The notes: generated by a model not told the origin, from the sequence alone. 64,000 bases of DNA from Niastella caeni (GCF_004834005.1 NZ_STFF01000001.1:247347-311346); one strand, 5' to 3'; shown: positions 17,717 through 26,473, numbered from the stretch's first letter. Translations and numbers: made by a program.

Positions 17717-19693
17717 TTATTGGTCCTGGGCAGGCTGCGTGGGGTCCTGTTTTTGGGGCTCGACTGCTTTAGGGGCCGGTTTCGCCTTTTCTACCAATTT
17801 TATAGTTCTATAACCGGTTACAATCACGGTTTGCGGTTTCGCCTTACCTGCGGTAGTTGTTTTTGCACTTACCACCGGTTTGGCATCTGACTTCTTACCC
17901 ATTACAATCACCTCGTCTACTGAATTAATCAAGATAACTGGGTTGGCTCTGAGCGCCGTTTTTGCACTTATTACAGGTTTTACACTGACCGCCATTTTTG
18001 CTCTTATTACAGGTTTTGCACTGACCGCCGTTTCTGCATCCATCTTCTTACCGGTTACAATCATCACGGTTGCCGGTTTCACATTATTTGAGGTAGCAGT
18101 TTTCATGACGGTGTTGGCATCTACATTATGGCCGATCACAACAACCTCTTTTAACGGTTCTGCCTTAGCTATGGTAACCGGCTTTCCCTCAACAACCGCT
18201 ACCGGTTTTGGACGACCCCATACCTTTTTTACAGGCGGCGGCGGAGGTGGCATTTTTCCATATTTGGCCTCATACTGTTTGTTTTTGTCCCAATCTGTTA
18301 ATGCAACCGCTTCTACAATTTTTTTATTCCTGTTTTTTACAATTACCACACACTCGCCGTTATTGTCGGCAACAGTGATGCAATATCCCTTTTCGTTATA
18401 GCAATCCTGTAAAGGAGCAGCAGGCGGCAAAGGCATTTCTGGTCTTTCTGCCTTTTCAGGCGCCTCTGGCGCTTCTGGCGCTTCTGGCATTTCAACTTTT
18501 TCTGGTTTTTCAGGGGCTTCCGGTCTTTCCTTTATTTCCGGCAACTCCGGAGCTTCGGGCGCTTCTGGTCCTTCCAGTACCTCCCTGTCATCAATAGAAG
18601 GTACTGCGGGAGGTGCTGGCGGTTCAGGCAATGGACCATACTTCTGCTCAAATACTTCTTTTTCTTTCGGCTTGGTGAGGTCGTACTTTTCAGTCTTTCC
18701 ATTCTTTAACCGGATGGTGACCTTGCCTTTATCGGTAACATCGATCGTGTTGATCTCTTTCCATCCTGGCGGTTCTTTAGGCGCTTTTGGCAAAGTATCG
18801 GTTACTGCTGCTTGCAAAGTGACCGGTTTATGCCCTTGTGTTGTGTTGCGAAATGCTAACAATACAACTACCAGCAAAGGCAGCATAAATAAGAATCGGA
18901 TAAGGTGCACGCGGGCACTTTTTGTTTTGTTCATCATGGCTATTCTTCTTTTTAAGGATGAGAAATTAAAATTGGCGGCTATACTAAATGAATTGACTCC
19001 TGTAACTTTCAATAACAGGTATTGGTATTGTTTGCGGTCCAACCCTGTTTGCAGTACCTGCTGATCTGCAATAAACTCCAGGTTCTGCCGAATATCATGG
19101 CGCAGCAACCAGGCAAATGGGTTATACCAGTTCAATATGCACAACAGTTCACTCCAGATTATATCAAGCGAATGCCGTTGCTTTACGTGAATGAACTCGT
19201 GGCGAATGATCTCTTTTAATTCCTGTTCGCTGTGCTGGTGCTGGTTTACATAAATGCCCCGGCCAAATGAAAAGGGTATAACCGGTTCATCAATATGATA
19301 CAGTTTTACTTTATCATCGTATAATAATACTGCCTTTGACCGCATTTTGAACAATGAATAATATTGAATGAGCAGGCGCACTATCATCAGCAACATGCCC
19401 GTAATGATAATTATTATTGTTACCAGCATCCAGTCTATTGTAAGTTCATTTTCCGCCGGCTGCGTCATTTGCGTAATGGCAGGTATGTAATTGATGAAAG
19501 CCGATTCCCGTAGTGCAGGTTGTTTCACTATTATGGTAAATACATTTACAAACGGAATTATAAAGCATACCATAGAGTATATCAGCAGGTACCAGCGGTT
19601 CCAGTTATAAAAGGTAAGCCGGCGCAGGAAGAGCTGGTAGAAAAGATAGACTATGGAGAGGCTGATCGTTAGTTTAAGGATATATTGTAGCAT
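17717..19693 (-). CDS. BlaR1/MecR1-like M56 membrane metallopeptidase
   Basis: The 658-residue protein begins with four membrane helices and an M56 zinc peptidase: HEFIH at 165-169 and the third ligand in NLEFIAD (Glu206). M56 proteins of this kind sense a signal and inactivate a BlaI-type repressor, and a BlaI gene lies directly upstream on the same strand. The C-terminal half is not the usual penicillin-binding sensor. It is a periplasmic low-complexity region: a Pro/Glu/Ala tract (about 350-430, PEAPEAPE), two related 40-residue units ending MPPPPPP or MPLPPAA, three 12-residue repeats (SAKPVIRAKMAV and variants), and KEVVVIGHN/TVIVTGYRT segments resembling TonB-plug linkers. The signal is unknown. 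Confidence 0.85.
   Translation of the reverse strand: MLQYILKLTISLSIVYLFYQLFLRRLTFYNWNRWYLLIYSMVCFIIPFVNVFTIIVKQPALRESAFINYIPAITQMTQPAENELTIDWMLVTIIIIITGMLLMIVRLLIQYYSLFKMRSKAVLLYDDKVKLYHIDEPVIPFSFGRGIYVNQHQHSEQELKEIIRHEFIHVKQRHSLDIIWSELLCILNWYNPFAWLLRHDIRQNLEFIADQQVLQTGLDRKQYQYLLLKVTGVNSFSIAANFNFSSLKRRIAMMNKTKSARVHLIRFLFMLPLLVVVLLAFRNTTQGHKPVTLQAAVTDTLPKAPKEPPGWKEINTIDVTDKGKVTIRLKNGKTEKYDLTKPKEKEVFEQKYGPLPEPPAPPAVPSIDDREVLEGPEAPEAPELPEIKERPEAPEKPEKVEMPEAPEAPEAPEKAERPEMPLPPAAPLQDCYNEKGYCITVADNNGECVVIVKNRNKKIVEAVALTDWDKNKQYEAKYGKMPPPPPPVKKVWGRPKPVAVVEGKPVTIAKAEPLKEVVVIGHNVDANTVMKTATSNNVKPATVMIVTGKKMDAETAVSAKPVIRAKMAVSVKPVISAKTALRANPVILINSVDEVIVMGKKSDAKPVVSAKTTTAGKAKPQTVIVTGYRTIKLVEKAKPAPKAVEPQKQDPTQPAQDQ
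17950..18060 (-). repeat. 36-bp tandem repeat inside the BlaR1-like gene
   Basis: TTACAGGTTTTACACTGACC at 17971 recurs with one change at 18007, a 36-base period. It encodes three 12-residue units, AKPVIRAKMAVS, VKPVISAKTALR and ANPVILINSVDE. It is an in-frame coding minisatellite and could vary in copy number. Confidence 0.75.
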
Positions 19694-19806
19694 AATGTTT
19701 CGTTTGGGATACTTTGAACCAATTTTTGATTTTGAGATTTAGAGATTTGGTGATTTCCCTGGGTTTGAATTTTCCGAAAAATCTCAAAATCCCGAAATCC
19801 CGAAAT
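19694..19806. repeat. Imperfect palindromic repeat between blaI-like and blaR1-like genes
   Basis: GATTTAGAGATTT (19736-19748) and AAATCTCAAAATC...CGAAATC (about 19779-19805) form an imperfect hairpin in the gap between the two genes. The same pair of motifs occurs again at 22126-22200. It appears to be a dispersed intergenic repeat rather than a gene-specific terminator. Confidence 0.5.
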
Positions 19807-20181
19807 CTATTTTTTCTTGCTTCCTCCCTTCTCAATCATCTCAATAATATCTTTCAACTCGCCCGGACTTAACTTCTTCTGCTCTACGAAAAAATTCACC
19901 AGCTCTTTGTACGAGTTATCAAAATAATCTTTTACCACGCCGTTCATGAAATGCTTTTTGTAGTCTTCCTCCGTTATAGCCGGTTTATACATATAGGTGT
20001 TGCCCACCAGCCGGCTTTCCAATAGCCCCTTTTTTTCAAGGTTCTTAACGGTAGAGGCCAGGGTGGTATACGGTGGCTGATGAGGCGAATCCATATTTTC
20101 CAAAAACAGCTTTATGTTACCCTCCCCCGTTTTCCAGATCACCTGCATGGCCTGCTCTTCCTGTGCGGTTAACTTTTCCAT
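19807..20181 (-). CDS. BlaI/MecI/CopY-family repressor
   Basis: The 124-residue protein is a winged-helix repressor of the BlaI/MecI family: LTAQEEQAMQVIWK opens the DNA-binding domain, PPYTTLASTVKNLEKKGLLE is the recognition helix and wing start, and the C-terminal part (VVKDYFDNSYKELVNFFVEQ...LSPGELKDIIEMIEKG) is the dimerisation region. Such repressors are removed by cleavage triggered by the BlaR1-like membrane peptidase, here the next gene downstream. Two matching 15-bp palindromes sit directly in front of its start codon, so it very likely represses its own operon. No beta-lactamase gene is nearby. Confidence 0.93.
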   Translation of the reverse strand: MEKLTAQEEQAMQVIWKTGEGNIKLFLENMDSPHQPPYTTLASTVKNLEKKGLLESRLVGNTYMYKPAITEEDYKKHFMNGVVKDYFDNSYKELVNFFVEQKKLSPGELKDIIEMIEKGGSKKK

Positions 20182-20182
20182 C

Positions 20183-20197
20183 TACGAAGTTTTCGTA
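20183..20197. promoter_or_regulatory. BlaI-type operator 1
   Basis: TACGAA-GTT-TTCGTA is a 15-bp inverted repeat two bases upstream of the blaI-like start codon (minus strand). Together with the second copy at 20202-20216 it forms a tandem operator pair 19 bp apart centre to centre. Dyads with 6-bp arms and a 3-bp centre are plausible for a BlaI-family dimer. Confidence 0.75.
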
Positions 20198-20201
20198 AAC
20201 C

Positions 20202-20216
20202 TACGAATAATTCGTA
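20202..20216. promoter_or_regulatory. BlaI-type operator 2
   Basis: TACGAA-TAA-TTCGTA is a perfect inverted repeat with the same arms as the site at 20183-20197. The two sites lie on nearly the same face of the helix (19 bp apart), which suits cooperative binding of two dimers over the promoter of the repressor-peptidase operon. Confidence 0.75.
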
Positions 20217-20422
20217 AATATTGCCAAATCTTTTTTGTTAAATGAACCAGATGACTATCTATCCTGTTCATTTACTGTTATTTTTGAACAATTAAATTTT
20301 TTAAGCGGGCTTAGCTTTGAACAGTTTTTTGGGCAAATATTTAGCACCATTCCAAACTACCCGCAAGGCTGGCAGGGGATGAAAAGCCCACCTGGCCAAA
20401 CGACACAAATAATTATTATCAG

Positions 20423-20926
20423 ATGAAAAACTGGCTATTCCTTTTTACCCTGGCATTTGTTGTAAAACTGGCATCGGCACAAACATTACCACCCGACAGT
20501 CCGGCCTATAAACGGTTCCCCACGGTTCCGCCATTTACTATTTTACAGGTCGACAGCACCACATTTTCGAAAGAAAAACTGAAGCACCAGCCTACGCTCA
20601 TCATGTATTTTAGTCCGGATTGCGACCATTGCAAACACCAGTGGGCCGATATGCAGAAGCGGATGAACGACCTGAAAAAATACCAGATCGTTATGGTCAC
20701 CTATCAGCCTTTTGAAGAAATGGTTGATTTTTATAAGAAGCAGAAGATTGCAGATTATCCTAATATAAAATTGGGGCGGGACACCCGATTCTTCCTGCCG
20801 CCCTTTTTCAAGATCCAAAACCTGCCCTACCAGGCTTTATACGATAAAAGCGGCAACCTGATCACTACTTTCGAGGGCAATGTGAAAATTGATAAAATGC
20901 TGACAGCTTTTGAGAAAGCTAAGTAG
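20423..20926 (+). CDS. Exported thioredoxin-fold protein (TlpA/ResA-like)
   Basis: The 167-residue protein has a signal peptide (LFLFTLAFVVKLASAQ) and a thioredoxin fold with the active site CDHC (Cys67 and Cys70) in MYFSPDCDHCKHQW. It also has the cis-Pro region (NLPYQALYDKSGNLI). Proteins of this type reduce disulfides or serve cytochrome maturation in the periplasm. It is divergent from the blaI-like gene and monocistronic. The partner is not shown by the context. The family is clear; the specific role is not. Confidence 0.85.
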   Translation: MKNWLFLFTLAFVVKLASAQTLPPDSPAYKRFPTVPPFTILQVDSTTFSKEKLKHQPTLIMYFSPDCDHCKHQWADMQKRMNDLKKYQIVMVTYQPFEEMVDFYKKQKIADYPNIKLGRDTRFFLPPFFKIQNLPYQALYDKSGNLITTFEGNVKIDKMLTAFEKAK

Positions 20927-21126
20927 ATGGCTTGATGGCTAATTTGTTTATTGGTTATAGTCTCTGAAATTCAGGAATTCCGACAATATTCAGCAGTCTG
21001 AAAACCGAAGTCAACAATCAAGCATTAGAACAATCAATTAGGCAAACAATAAATAAAAAAATCAATATTCTTTCTTCGCGCCCTATTTTTGCGCAAAAAT
21101 TAGCTCAACACCTTAAATTTTTTCTG

Positions 21127-22056
21127 ATGAAAGTAACTGTTGTAGGCGCCGGTGCAGTGGGTGCTACCTGCGCTGATAATATCGCCCGGGCCGAACTGGC
21201 TGAAGAACTGGTATTGTTGGATATCAAAGAAGGCCTGGCCGAAGGTAAGGCCCAGGATATGATGCAAACCGCCGCTTTATTGGGCTTTGATACCCGCATC
21301 ACCGGTAGTACCAATGATTACAGCAAAACAGCCGGCAGCGACGTAGTAGTAATTACATCAGGTTTACCCCGCAAACCGGGCATGACGCGTGAAGAACTGA
21401 TCGGCACCAATGCCGGTATCGTAAGAACTGTTTGTGAGAATATTCTGAAGTATTCGCCCAATGCCATCATTATTGTTATCAGTAACCCGATGGATACCAT
21501 GACCTACCTGGCGTTAACCGCTACCGGTTTGCCCAAAAACAGGATCATTGGTATGGGTGGTACGCTCGATAGCGCCCGCTTTAAATATCAATTGAGCCAG
21601 CACCTGGGTTGCAGCCCTGCCGACCTAAATGCAGTGGTAGTAGGTGGACACGGCGATACCACCATGATCCCTTTGATTCGCCTGGCAACCTGGAACAGTG
21701 TGCCTGTTACTCAATACCTAAGCGAAGAAAAACAAAAACAAATAGTGGCCGATACCATGGTGGGCGGTGCTACTTTGACCAAACTGATCGGTACCAGCGC
21801 CTGGTATGCACCCGGAGCAGCCGGAGCAGCCCTGGTTGAAAGCATCGTGCGTGATCAGAAAAAATTATTTACCTGCTGCGTTTCACTGAATGGCGAATAC
21901 GGTCAAAAAGACATTTGTCTTGGTGTTCCGGTTACCATCGGAAAGAACGGCTGGGAAAAGATCCTTGACTTTGGTTTGAATGCCGAAGAACAAGCCCTGT
22001 TTAACAAAAGCGCCGACGCCGTTAGAAATATGAACGACGTGCTGAAGACATTATAG
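21127..22056 (+). CDS. mdh: Malate dehydrogenase (NAD)
   Basis: This TCA-cycle enzyme oxidises malate to oxaloacetate with NAD. The 309-residue protein begins with the Rossmann motif VGAGAVGATCADN and an acidic residue at the end of the second strand (LLDIKEG, NAD-type). It has the substrate loop GLPRKPGMTREEL with catalytic arginines and the active-site His in VVGGHGDTTMIP. It belongs to the LDH-like MDH group, as usual in Bacteroidota. A TATTTTTG promoter-like octamer lies at about 21086-21093, and an intrinsic terminator follows. Confidence 0.96.
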   Translation: MKVTVVGAGAVGATCADNIARAELAEELVLLDIKEGLAEGKAQDMMQTAALLGFDTRITGSTNDYSKTAGSDVVVITSGLPRKPGMTREELIGTNAGIVRTVCENILKYSPNAIIIVISNPMDTMTYLALTATGLPKNRIIGMGGTLDSARFKYQLSQHLGCSPADLNAVVVGGHGDTTMIPLIRLATWNSVPVTQYLSEEKQKQIVADTMVGGATLTKLIGTSAWYAPGAAGAALVESIVRDQKKLFTCCVSLNGEYGQKDICLGVPVTIGKNGWEKILDFGLNAEEQALFNKSADAVRNMNDVLKTL

Positions 22057-22069
22057 TATCCCTAAGTTG

Positions 22070-22118
22070 TAGGAAGTAAGATGTATGAAAAACTACGATC
22101 TTACTTCCTATTTCATTT
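22070..22118 (+). terminator. Intrinsic terminator of mdh
   Basis: TAGGAAGTAAGAT (22070-22082) and its complement (22098-22110) form a perfect 13-bp stem with a 15-nt loop, followed by T-rich sequence (TTTCATTTTATTT). It begins 14 bases after the stop codon. Confidence 0.7.
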
Positions 22119-22370
22119 TATTTCTGATTTAGAGATTTTTGGATTTCGAGATTTGTTCATATTTACCGTAATCCCCAAATCTCAAAATCGCGAAATCAAA
22201 AAATCAACCATCCACTTCCTACCTCTGCAACTTTCCGACTCAATAGCTATTCGTTAACAACCAGCTCCCCTACTTCAACCTCCCCCGGCATTGAATTTGA
22301 TGCATATTCATATACCCTCCATTCCGCCTGCAATTTCTTCAACCCATTATTGTACTTCAAAAAGTATAGT
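22119..22370. other. Intergenic region with a dispersed repeat
   Basis: No gene is seen. It contains GATTTAGAGATTT (22126-22138) and AAATCTCAAAATCGCGAAATC (about 22177-22197), the second copy of the imperfect palindrome also found at 19736-19805, plus AT-rich upstream sequence for the next gene. Confidence 0.5.
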
Positions 22371-23135
22371 ATGAAAAATATTTACTACCGTAGTTTTAGA
22401 ACAGCTTGCATTACAGCCCTGTTATATATAACAGGTACGAACCTTGCCTCGGCCCAGTCTACCATTGATCACTCTAAAGCCGAATACATTCCCAATAATG
22501 TGGGGAAGATAATACCCAATGTATCTTACGCAGATCCCCGCCAAAAAACCAGGTATGTGTATGAAACTAACAATAATAACACTCGGCTTCCCGAAGCGGT
22601 AGCCCTTAATGAGCTGTATATTACGCCCAGCAATGACGGTATCGTATTACGGTGGCGCACCACCTGGGAACCCGATAATCTTAAATTGTATGAAATAGAA
22701 TACAGTTCAGACGGAATTAATTTTCAACAGGTGGGCGTAGTTGCTGCCGGCAACTACCTTAACGGGAAAGCCTATGAGTTCAGGCATTACCCGGTAAATG
22801 CACGCGACCGGATGTTCTATCGCATTCGCATAACAGATAAAAACGGGCGGTACCATTATTCACAAATGTTATCCCTGGCGGCCACCAGCCCCACACAGAA
22901 TTATGTATTCCCTACTGTTGTCAATGCCGGCATGGTGAGCGTGTACCTGAATGATTCATTCAAAATGTTGCAGATCGTAAACAGCCAGGGACAAATATTA
23001 CAAGCCCAGATGTTGAATGGCCGAACAGGAAGAATTGACATTCCATTGAACGCTTCTGCAGAAGGCATTTGTTTTGTGCGCGTGTTAGGACAAGACAGAC
23101 AAAGAGATATTGTGCAGAAAATTTTTATACGTTAG
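22371..23135 (+). CDS. Secreted protein with a possible type IX sorting domain
   Basis: The start is placed at ATG 22371; the longer frame begins with TTG. A signal peptide (TACITALLYITGTNLASAQ) leads to a mature protein whose centre (about residues 75-165, LNELYITPSNDGIVLRWRTT...FQQVGVVAAG) looks like a fibronectin type III-like beta-sandwich. The C-terminal 75 residues (VSVYLNDSFKMLQIVNSQGQ...CFVRVLGQDRQRDIVQKIFIR) have the layout of type IX secretion C-terminal domains: beta-strands, a G-rich turn and a final basic-aromatic strand. The natural cargo role is unknown. Confidence 0.65.
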   Translation: MKNIYYRSFRTACITALLYITGTNLASAQSTIDHSKAEYIPNNVGKIIPNVSYADPRQKTRYVYETNNNNTRLPEAVALNELYITPSNDGIVLRWRTTWEPDNLKLYEIEYSSDGINFQQVGVVAAGNYLNGKAYEFRHYPVNARDRMFYRIRITDKNGRYHYSQMLSLAATSPTQNYVFPTVVNAGMVSVYLNDSFKMLQIVNSQGQILQAQMLNGRTGRIDIPLNASAEGICFVRVLGQDRQRDIVQKIFIR

Positions 23136-23160
23136 TTAGTCCTTACCATTAATCACTAAA

Positions 23161-23194
23161 GCGGTTCGGTCAATATTGGCCGGGCCGTTTTTTA
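23161..23194 (+). terminator. Intrinsic terminator
   Basis: CGGTTCGGTC-AATATT-GGCCGGGCCG pairs with several G-T wobbles and is followed by six T. It lies 26 bases after the secreted-protein stop and before the convergent GT9 gene. Confidence 0.65.
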
Positions 23195-23223
23195 TACTTT
23201 ACCAATTGCATATTACTAAAGAA

Positions 23224-24234
23224 CTACTTACTTAACCGCTGATTCACCTTATTAACAATCTCAGCTATAGAGATCTTCTCCATACACTTAAAATGCCCGA
23301 GCGGACATTTATTGTACCCTATTTTAGAACAGGGCCGGCAGTACAATGGCCGCACCTCCATAATATCATAAGGCAGTTTGTCTTTCGGTAATTGCGGTGA
23401 TAGCTTACCGTAATACGGGTACATGCCAAATTCAGGCACGGTATTTCCCCAGATAGAAATTACAGGCCTTTTAAAAGCAGAAGCAATATGCATTAACCCG
23501 GTGTCGTGCGTAATGATCAATTTGGCGCGGCGTACCAGGTCGGCTGATTCATTGATGTTGAACTTGCCGCATGAATTGTAGATCTTATGCCGGTCAATGC
23601 CGGCAATTTGTTCGCCCTGATCACGGTCTTCTTTACCTCCTAATAAAATAATAGGATGTTCAATAGCGTTGCACAATTCCTTCAGCTTATGAACAGGTAG
23701 CTTTTTGGTATTATGCGCGGCGCCGATCACCACACCGATATAACCGGCCAGGTGCCCGGCGGGAATATCACTTTCTTTTACTTTATCTGTTTCCGGAATA
23801 AAATAATCCAGTCCACGGCCATCGTTCTTCACCCCCAGCGACTGCACCGTTTCCAGGTAACGGTCTACAATATGTACATCGGGAAGAAAATTGAGTTTAA
23901 TTGTGGTGAATACGAACTTCTGAATGTTAAGCTTATTGAAAGAAAATGCTTTTTTACCCAATGCTTTTTTAACCCGCATGGTACGCAGGTTGTGATGCAG
24001 GTCAATCACATAATCAAAATTCTCCTGCTGCAGGGAGGCAATCACAGCATCCAGGTCATCTTGCAGGTAATGCAGTTTATCAATATACGGATTGGCTTCC
24101 AGCACTGCCCGAAAGCTGGCTTTGGTAAGATAATGGATCTCCGCTTCCGGCAACTGCTTTTTCAGGCAACGGATAACAGGTGTTGTTAAAACAATATCCC
24201 CAATGGAACTAAATCTGATAATAAGAATTTTCAT
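23224..24234 (-). CDS. Glycosyltransferase family 9 (heptosyltransferase-like)
   Basis: The 336-residue protein shows the GT9 fold: MKILIIRFSSIGDIVLTTPV at the N-terminus, DLHHNLRT in the first domain, and in the second domain IGAAHNTKKLP, the IILLGGKEDRDQGEQIA strand and LIITHDTGLMHIASA, the nucleotide-sugar site. GT9 enzymes add heptose or related sugars to lipopolysaccharide core at the cytoplasmic face. It is the last gene of a probable DedA-MFS-GT9 operon (22 bases after the MFS gene). A Cys-rich tail (RPLYCRPCSKIGYNKCPLGH) is typical of the Bacteroidota subgroup. The exact acceptor is unknown. Confidence 0.88.
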   Translation of the reverse strand: MKILIIRFSSIGDIVLTTPVIRCLKKQLPEAEIHYLTKASFRAVLEANPYIDKLHYLQDDLDAVIASLQQENFDYVIDLHHNLRTMRVKKALGKKAFSFNKLNIQKFVFTTIKLNFLPDVHIVDRYLETVQSLGVKNDGRGLDYFIPETDKVKESDIPAGHLAGYIGVVIGAAHNTKKLPVHKLKELCNAIEHPIILLGGKEDRDQGEQIAGIDRHKIYNSCGKFNINESADLVRRAKLIITHDTGLMHIASAFKRPVISIWGNTVPEFGMYPYYGKLSPQLPKDKLPYDIMEVRPLYCRPCSKIGYNKCPLGHFKCMEKISIAEIVNKVNQRLSK

Positions 24235-24256
24235 ATTTTTCTATAGTCCGAACACA

Positions 24257-25489
24257 CTACTCTTCTACGTAATTAAGGTCTTTATGAAAAGTTTCTTCTG
24301 AAAAATAAGCTGCTATCAGGGTGATGATCATTACAATGATACCAGTAACGATCCCGCTCTTCACGATGCCCCATTTCCAGGAATCATTAAACAGGTCTTT
24401 AAACATCAAATTAATCAACGGCAACGAACCCCGCACCATATTGGGAATGGTGGTGGCAGCGGTAGCACGCAAGTTGGTGCCGAACTGTTCTGCCCCCATT
24501 GTAACAAATATTGCCCAGAACCCGGTACTGAAGCCCAGCAGTGTGCAGATGAGGTACATGGCGGTATCGCTGCTGTTCAATGAGCTGAAGAAACAAACAC
24601 CCATTATAATAGTGAGGCCATAAAACAAATACAGCGCTTTCTTTCGGCTTTTGAAATACTGACTGATGAAACCGATGACGATATCACCGATGGCAATGGC
24701 TGCATAGGCAAACATAATGGCCTTGCCGCTATCTATATTGTTGTTACCATACAGGGCTGTGGCAAACCGGTTGCTCAAATTCACCATCACGCCTATTACA
24801 AACCAGGTAGGCAACCCTATTAATATAGCCAGGATGTATTTTCTGAAACGGGTAGCATTGGTAAAGAACATGAAGAAATTTCCCCGTTGCACCTTTTGCG
24901 TTTTCAGCTGGTTAAACATGCCGCTTTCTGCAACGCTTATCCGCAACACCAGCAGCACCACACCCAGGCAGCCACCAATTTTATAACACAAGCGCCAGTC
25001 CTGGCTGAATTCAAAGGTGTAATAGGCAAACACTGCCCCGAATAAACCGATACCCGCCACCAGTGAAGTACCCAATCCTCGCTTTTCTTTTGGCATTAAT
25101 TCACTTACCAGTGTTATACCAGCGCCCAGTTCACCAGCCAAACCTATCCCCGCTGCAAAACGGGCCCATGCATATTGATCTACCGTATTCACATAGCCGG
25201 TTAAAAAATTAGCTACCGAATACAGGAGGATCGATCCGAACAGCACACTCAACCTGCCTTTTTTATCGCCCATGATGCCCCAGATAATTCCACCCAGCAA
25301 GAGGCCGATCATCTGCCAGTTGATGATCTTGGTGCTGATGGCCACCATGGTTTTATCGGTGCCGCCCAATGCTGCGATGCTGGGTTCCCGAACTATTGTA
25401 AAAAGCAACAGGTCGTAAATATCAACGAAGTAGCCCAATGCAGCTACAATAACTGCAAGGCTAAAAACAGAAGCTTGTTTCAATTGCAT
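24257..25489 (-). CDS. MFS transporter (metabolite:H+ symporter-like)
   Basis: The 410-residue protein has about 12 membrane helices and the MFS loop motif GDKKGRLSVLF between helices 2 and 3. The ELGAGITLVSELMPKEKRGLG segment between helices 4 and 5 resembles the metabolite:H+ symporter and sugar porter families. The substrate cannot be told. It begins three bases after the stop codon of the DedA-family gene and is followed at 22 bases by the GT9 gene, so the three are transcribed together. Confidence 0.85.
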   Translation of the reverse strand: MQLKQASVFSLAVIVAALGYFVDIYDLLLFTIVREPSIAALGGTDKTMVAISTKIINWQMIGLLLGGIIWGIMGDKKGRLSVLFGSILLYSVANFLTGYVNTVDQYAWARFAAGIGLAGELGAGITLVSELMPKEKRGLGTSLVAGIGLFGAVFAYYTFEFSQDWRLCYKIGGCLGVVLLVLRISVAESGMFNQLKTQKVQRGNFFMFFTNATRFRKYILAILIGLPTWFVIGVMVNLSNRFATALYGNNNIDSGKAIMFAYAAIAIGDIVIGFISQYFKSRKKALYLFYGLTIIMGVCFFSSLNSSDTAMYLICTLLGFSTGFWAIFVTMGAEQFGTNLRATAATTIPNMVRGSLPLINLMFKDLFNDSWKWGIVKSGIVTGIIVMIITLIAAYFSEETFHKDLNYVEE

Positions 25490-25492
25490 TCG

Positions 25493-26473
25493 TTAGTTAG
25501 TTGGAGGTGGTGAAACCTTTTCTTTCTTTTTACCGGAAAACAGTTTTATCAATACGGGGGCGGTAGTTACTATAACAATGCCCAATACTATTACTTCGAG
25601 GTGTTTCTTCAGGTCAAAATCGAATTGGGTAAAGATCCATTTTTGTAAGAAATGCCCGGCAATGATCATGCTGAACACCCACGCAATACAACCCACCATG
25701 TTAAAGAATGAAAACTTCTTTCTATCCATCGCCACAATACCGGCTACAATTGGCGCAAAGGTGCGCACAATGGGTAAGAAACGCGCCATGATGATAGCGC
25801 CGCCGCCATGCTTCTCATAAAATTCATGGGCATCATACAAATACTTCTTCTTGAACAGAAAACGGTCGCGCCAGTGGAACATGGTTGGACCAATTTTTCT
25901 TCCAAACCAATAGCCTATGGCATTACCGAGGATACCGGCCACAGAGATCAGGGCGATGAGGATGAACAGATCGAGCCATTCATAGCGTATTCCGGCAATC
26001 CCGAATTTTTTAAACAGGTCATCTATCAGTGCCGTGCTGTAAATACCGGCAACAAACAGCAGGCTGTCGCCCGGTAAAAAGAAACCTACGAACAAACCCG
26101 TTTCAGCAAATACGATGAACAGCAACAGGAAGAAACCGCCATATACAATGTAGAACATTGGGTTCAGCAGGTCTTTCCAGGTGAATTTCTTATTCAGGGT
26201 AATAACATCATTATCTTTCAGGGAAGCGGTGGCAACCGTAAGCGGTTCATGGTGCGCGCTGGTAATGGTCAATGAATCGGCCGGCATTACAGTAATTGTG
26301 GTAATACCCGATTTATCAGTTTTGTATTCATTGGTTTGGCCTGCAATCGCTACAGTTATTGTTGAAAGCGGTGTTTCGTATTGATTGGTACATTGGATCC
26401 TAATCTGCTGTTGTGCCATTGCTCCGGAAACCACCCACACGCTCAACAATAAAAAAATCAGACGTTTAAACAT
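25493..26473 (-). CDS. DedA-family membrane protein with exported N-terminal domain
   Basis: The C-terminal 220 residues are a DedA/VTT domain: ETGLFVGFFLPGDSLLFVAG, the conserved FGRKIGPTMFHW loop, and the ARFLPIVRTFAPIVAG motif with its essential Arg. DedA proteins act in lipid-carrier or phospholipid flipping and membrane homeostasis. Unusually, the protein begins with a signal peptide (LIFLLLSVWVVSGAMA) and a beta-rich domain of about 75 residues (IRIQCTNQYETPLSTITVAIAG), like a carboxypeptidase-regulatory or Ig-type module, exposed to the periplasm. Typical DedA proteins are about 220 residues; this has 326. It is the first gene of the DedA-MFS-GT9 unit. Confidence 0.88.
   Translation of the reverse strand: MFKRLIFLLLSVWVVSGAMAQQQIRIQCTNQYETPLSTITVAIAGQTNEYKTDKSGITTITVMPADSLTITSAHHEPLTVATASLKDNDVITLNKKFTWKDLLNPMFYIVYGGFFLLLFIVFAETGLFVGFFLPGDSLLFVAGIYSTALIDDLFKKFGIAGIRYEWLDLFILIALISVAGILGNAIGYWFGRKIGPTMFHWRDRFLFKKKYLYDAHEFYEKHGGGAIIMARFLPIVRTFAPIVAGIVAMDRKKFSFFNMVGCIAWVFSMIIAGHFLQKWIFTQFDFDLKKHLEVIVLGIVIVTTAPVLIKLFSGKKKEKVSPPPTN

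Noticed and set aside
17717..20181. Beta-lactam resistance operon
   Set aside because: The BlaR1-like protein lacks a penicillin-binding sensor domain and no beta-lactamase or PBP2a gene is nearby.
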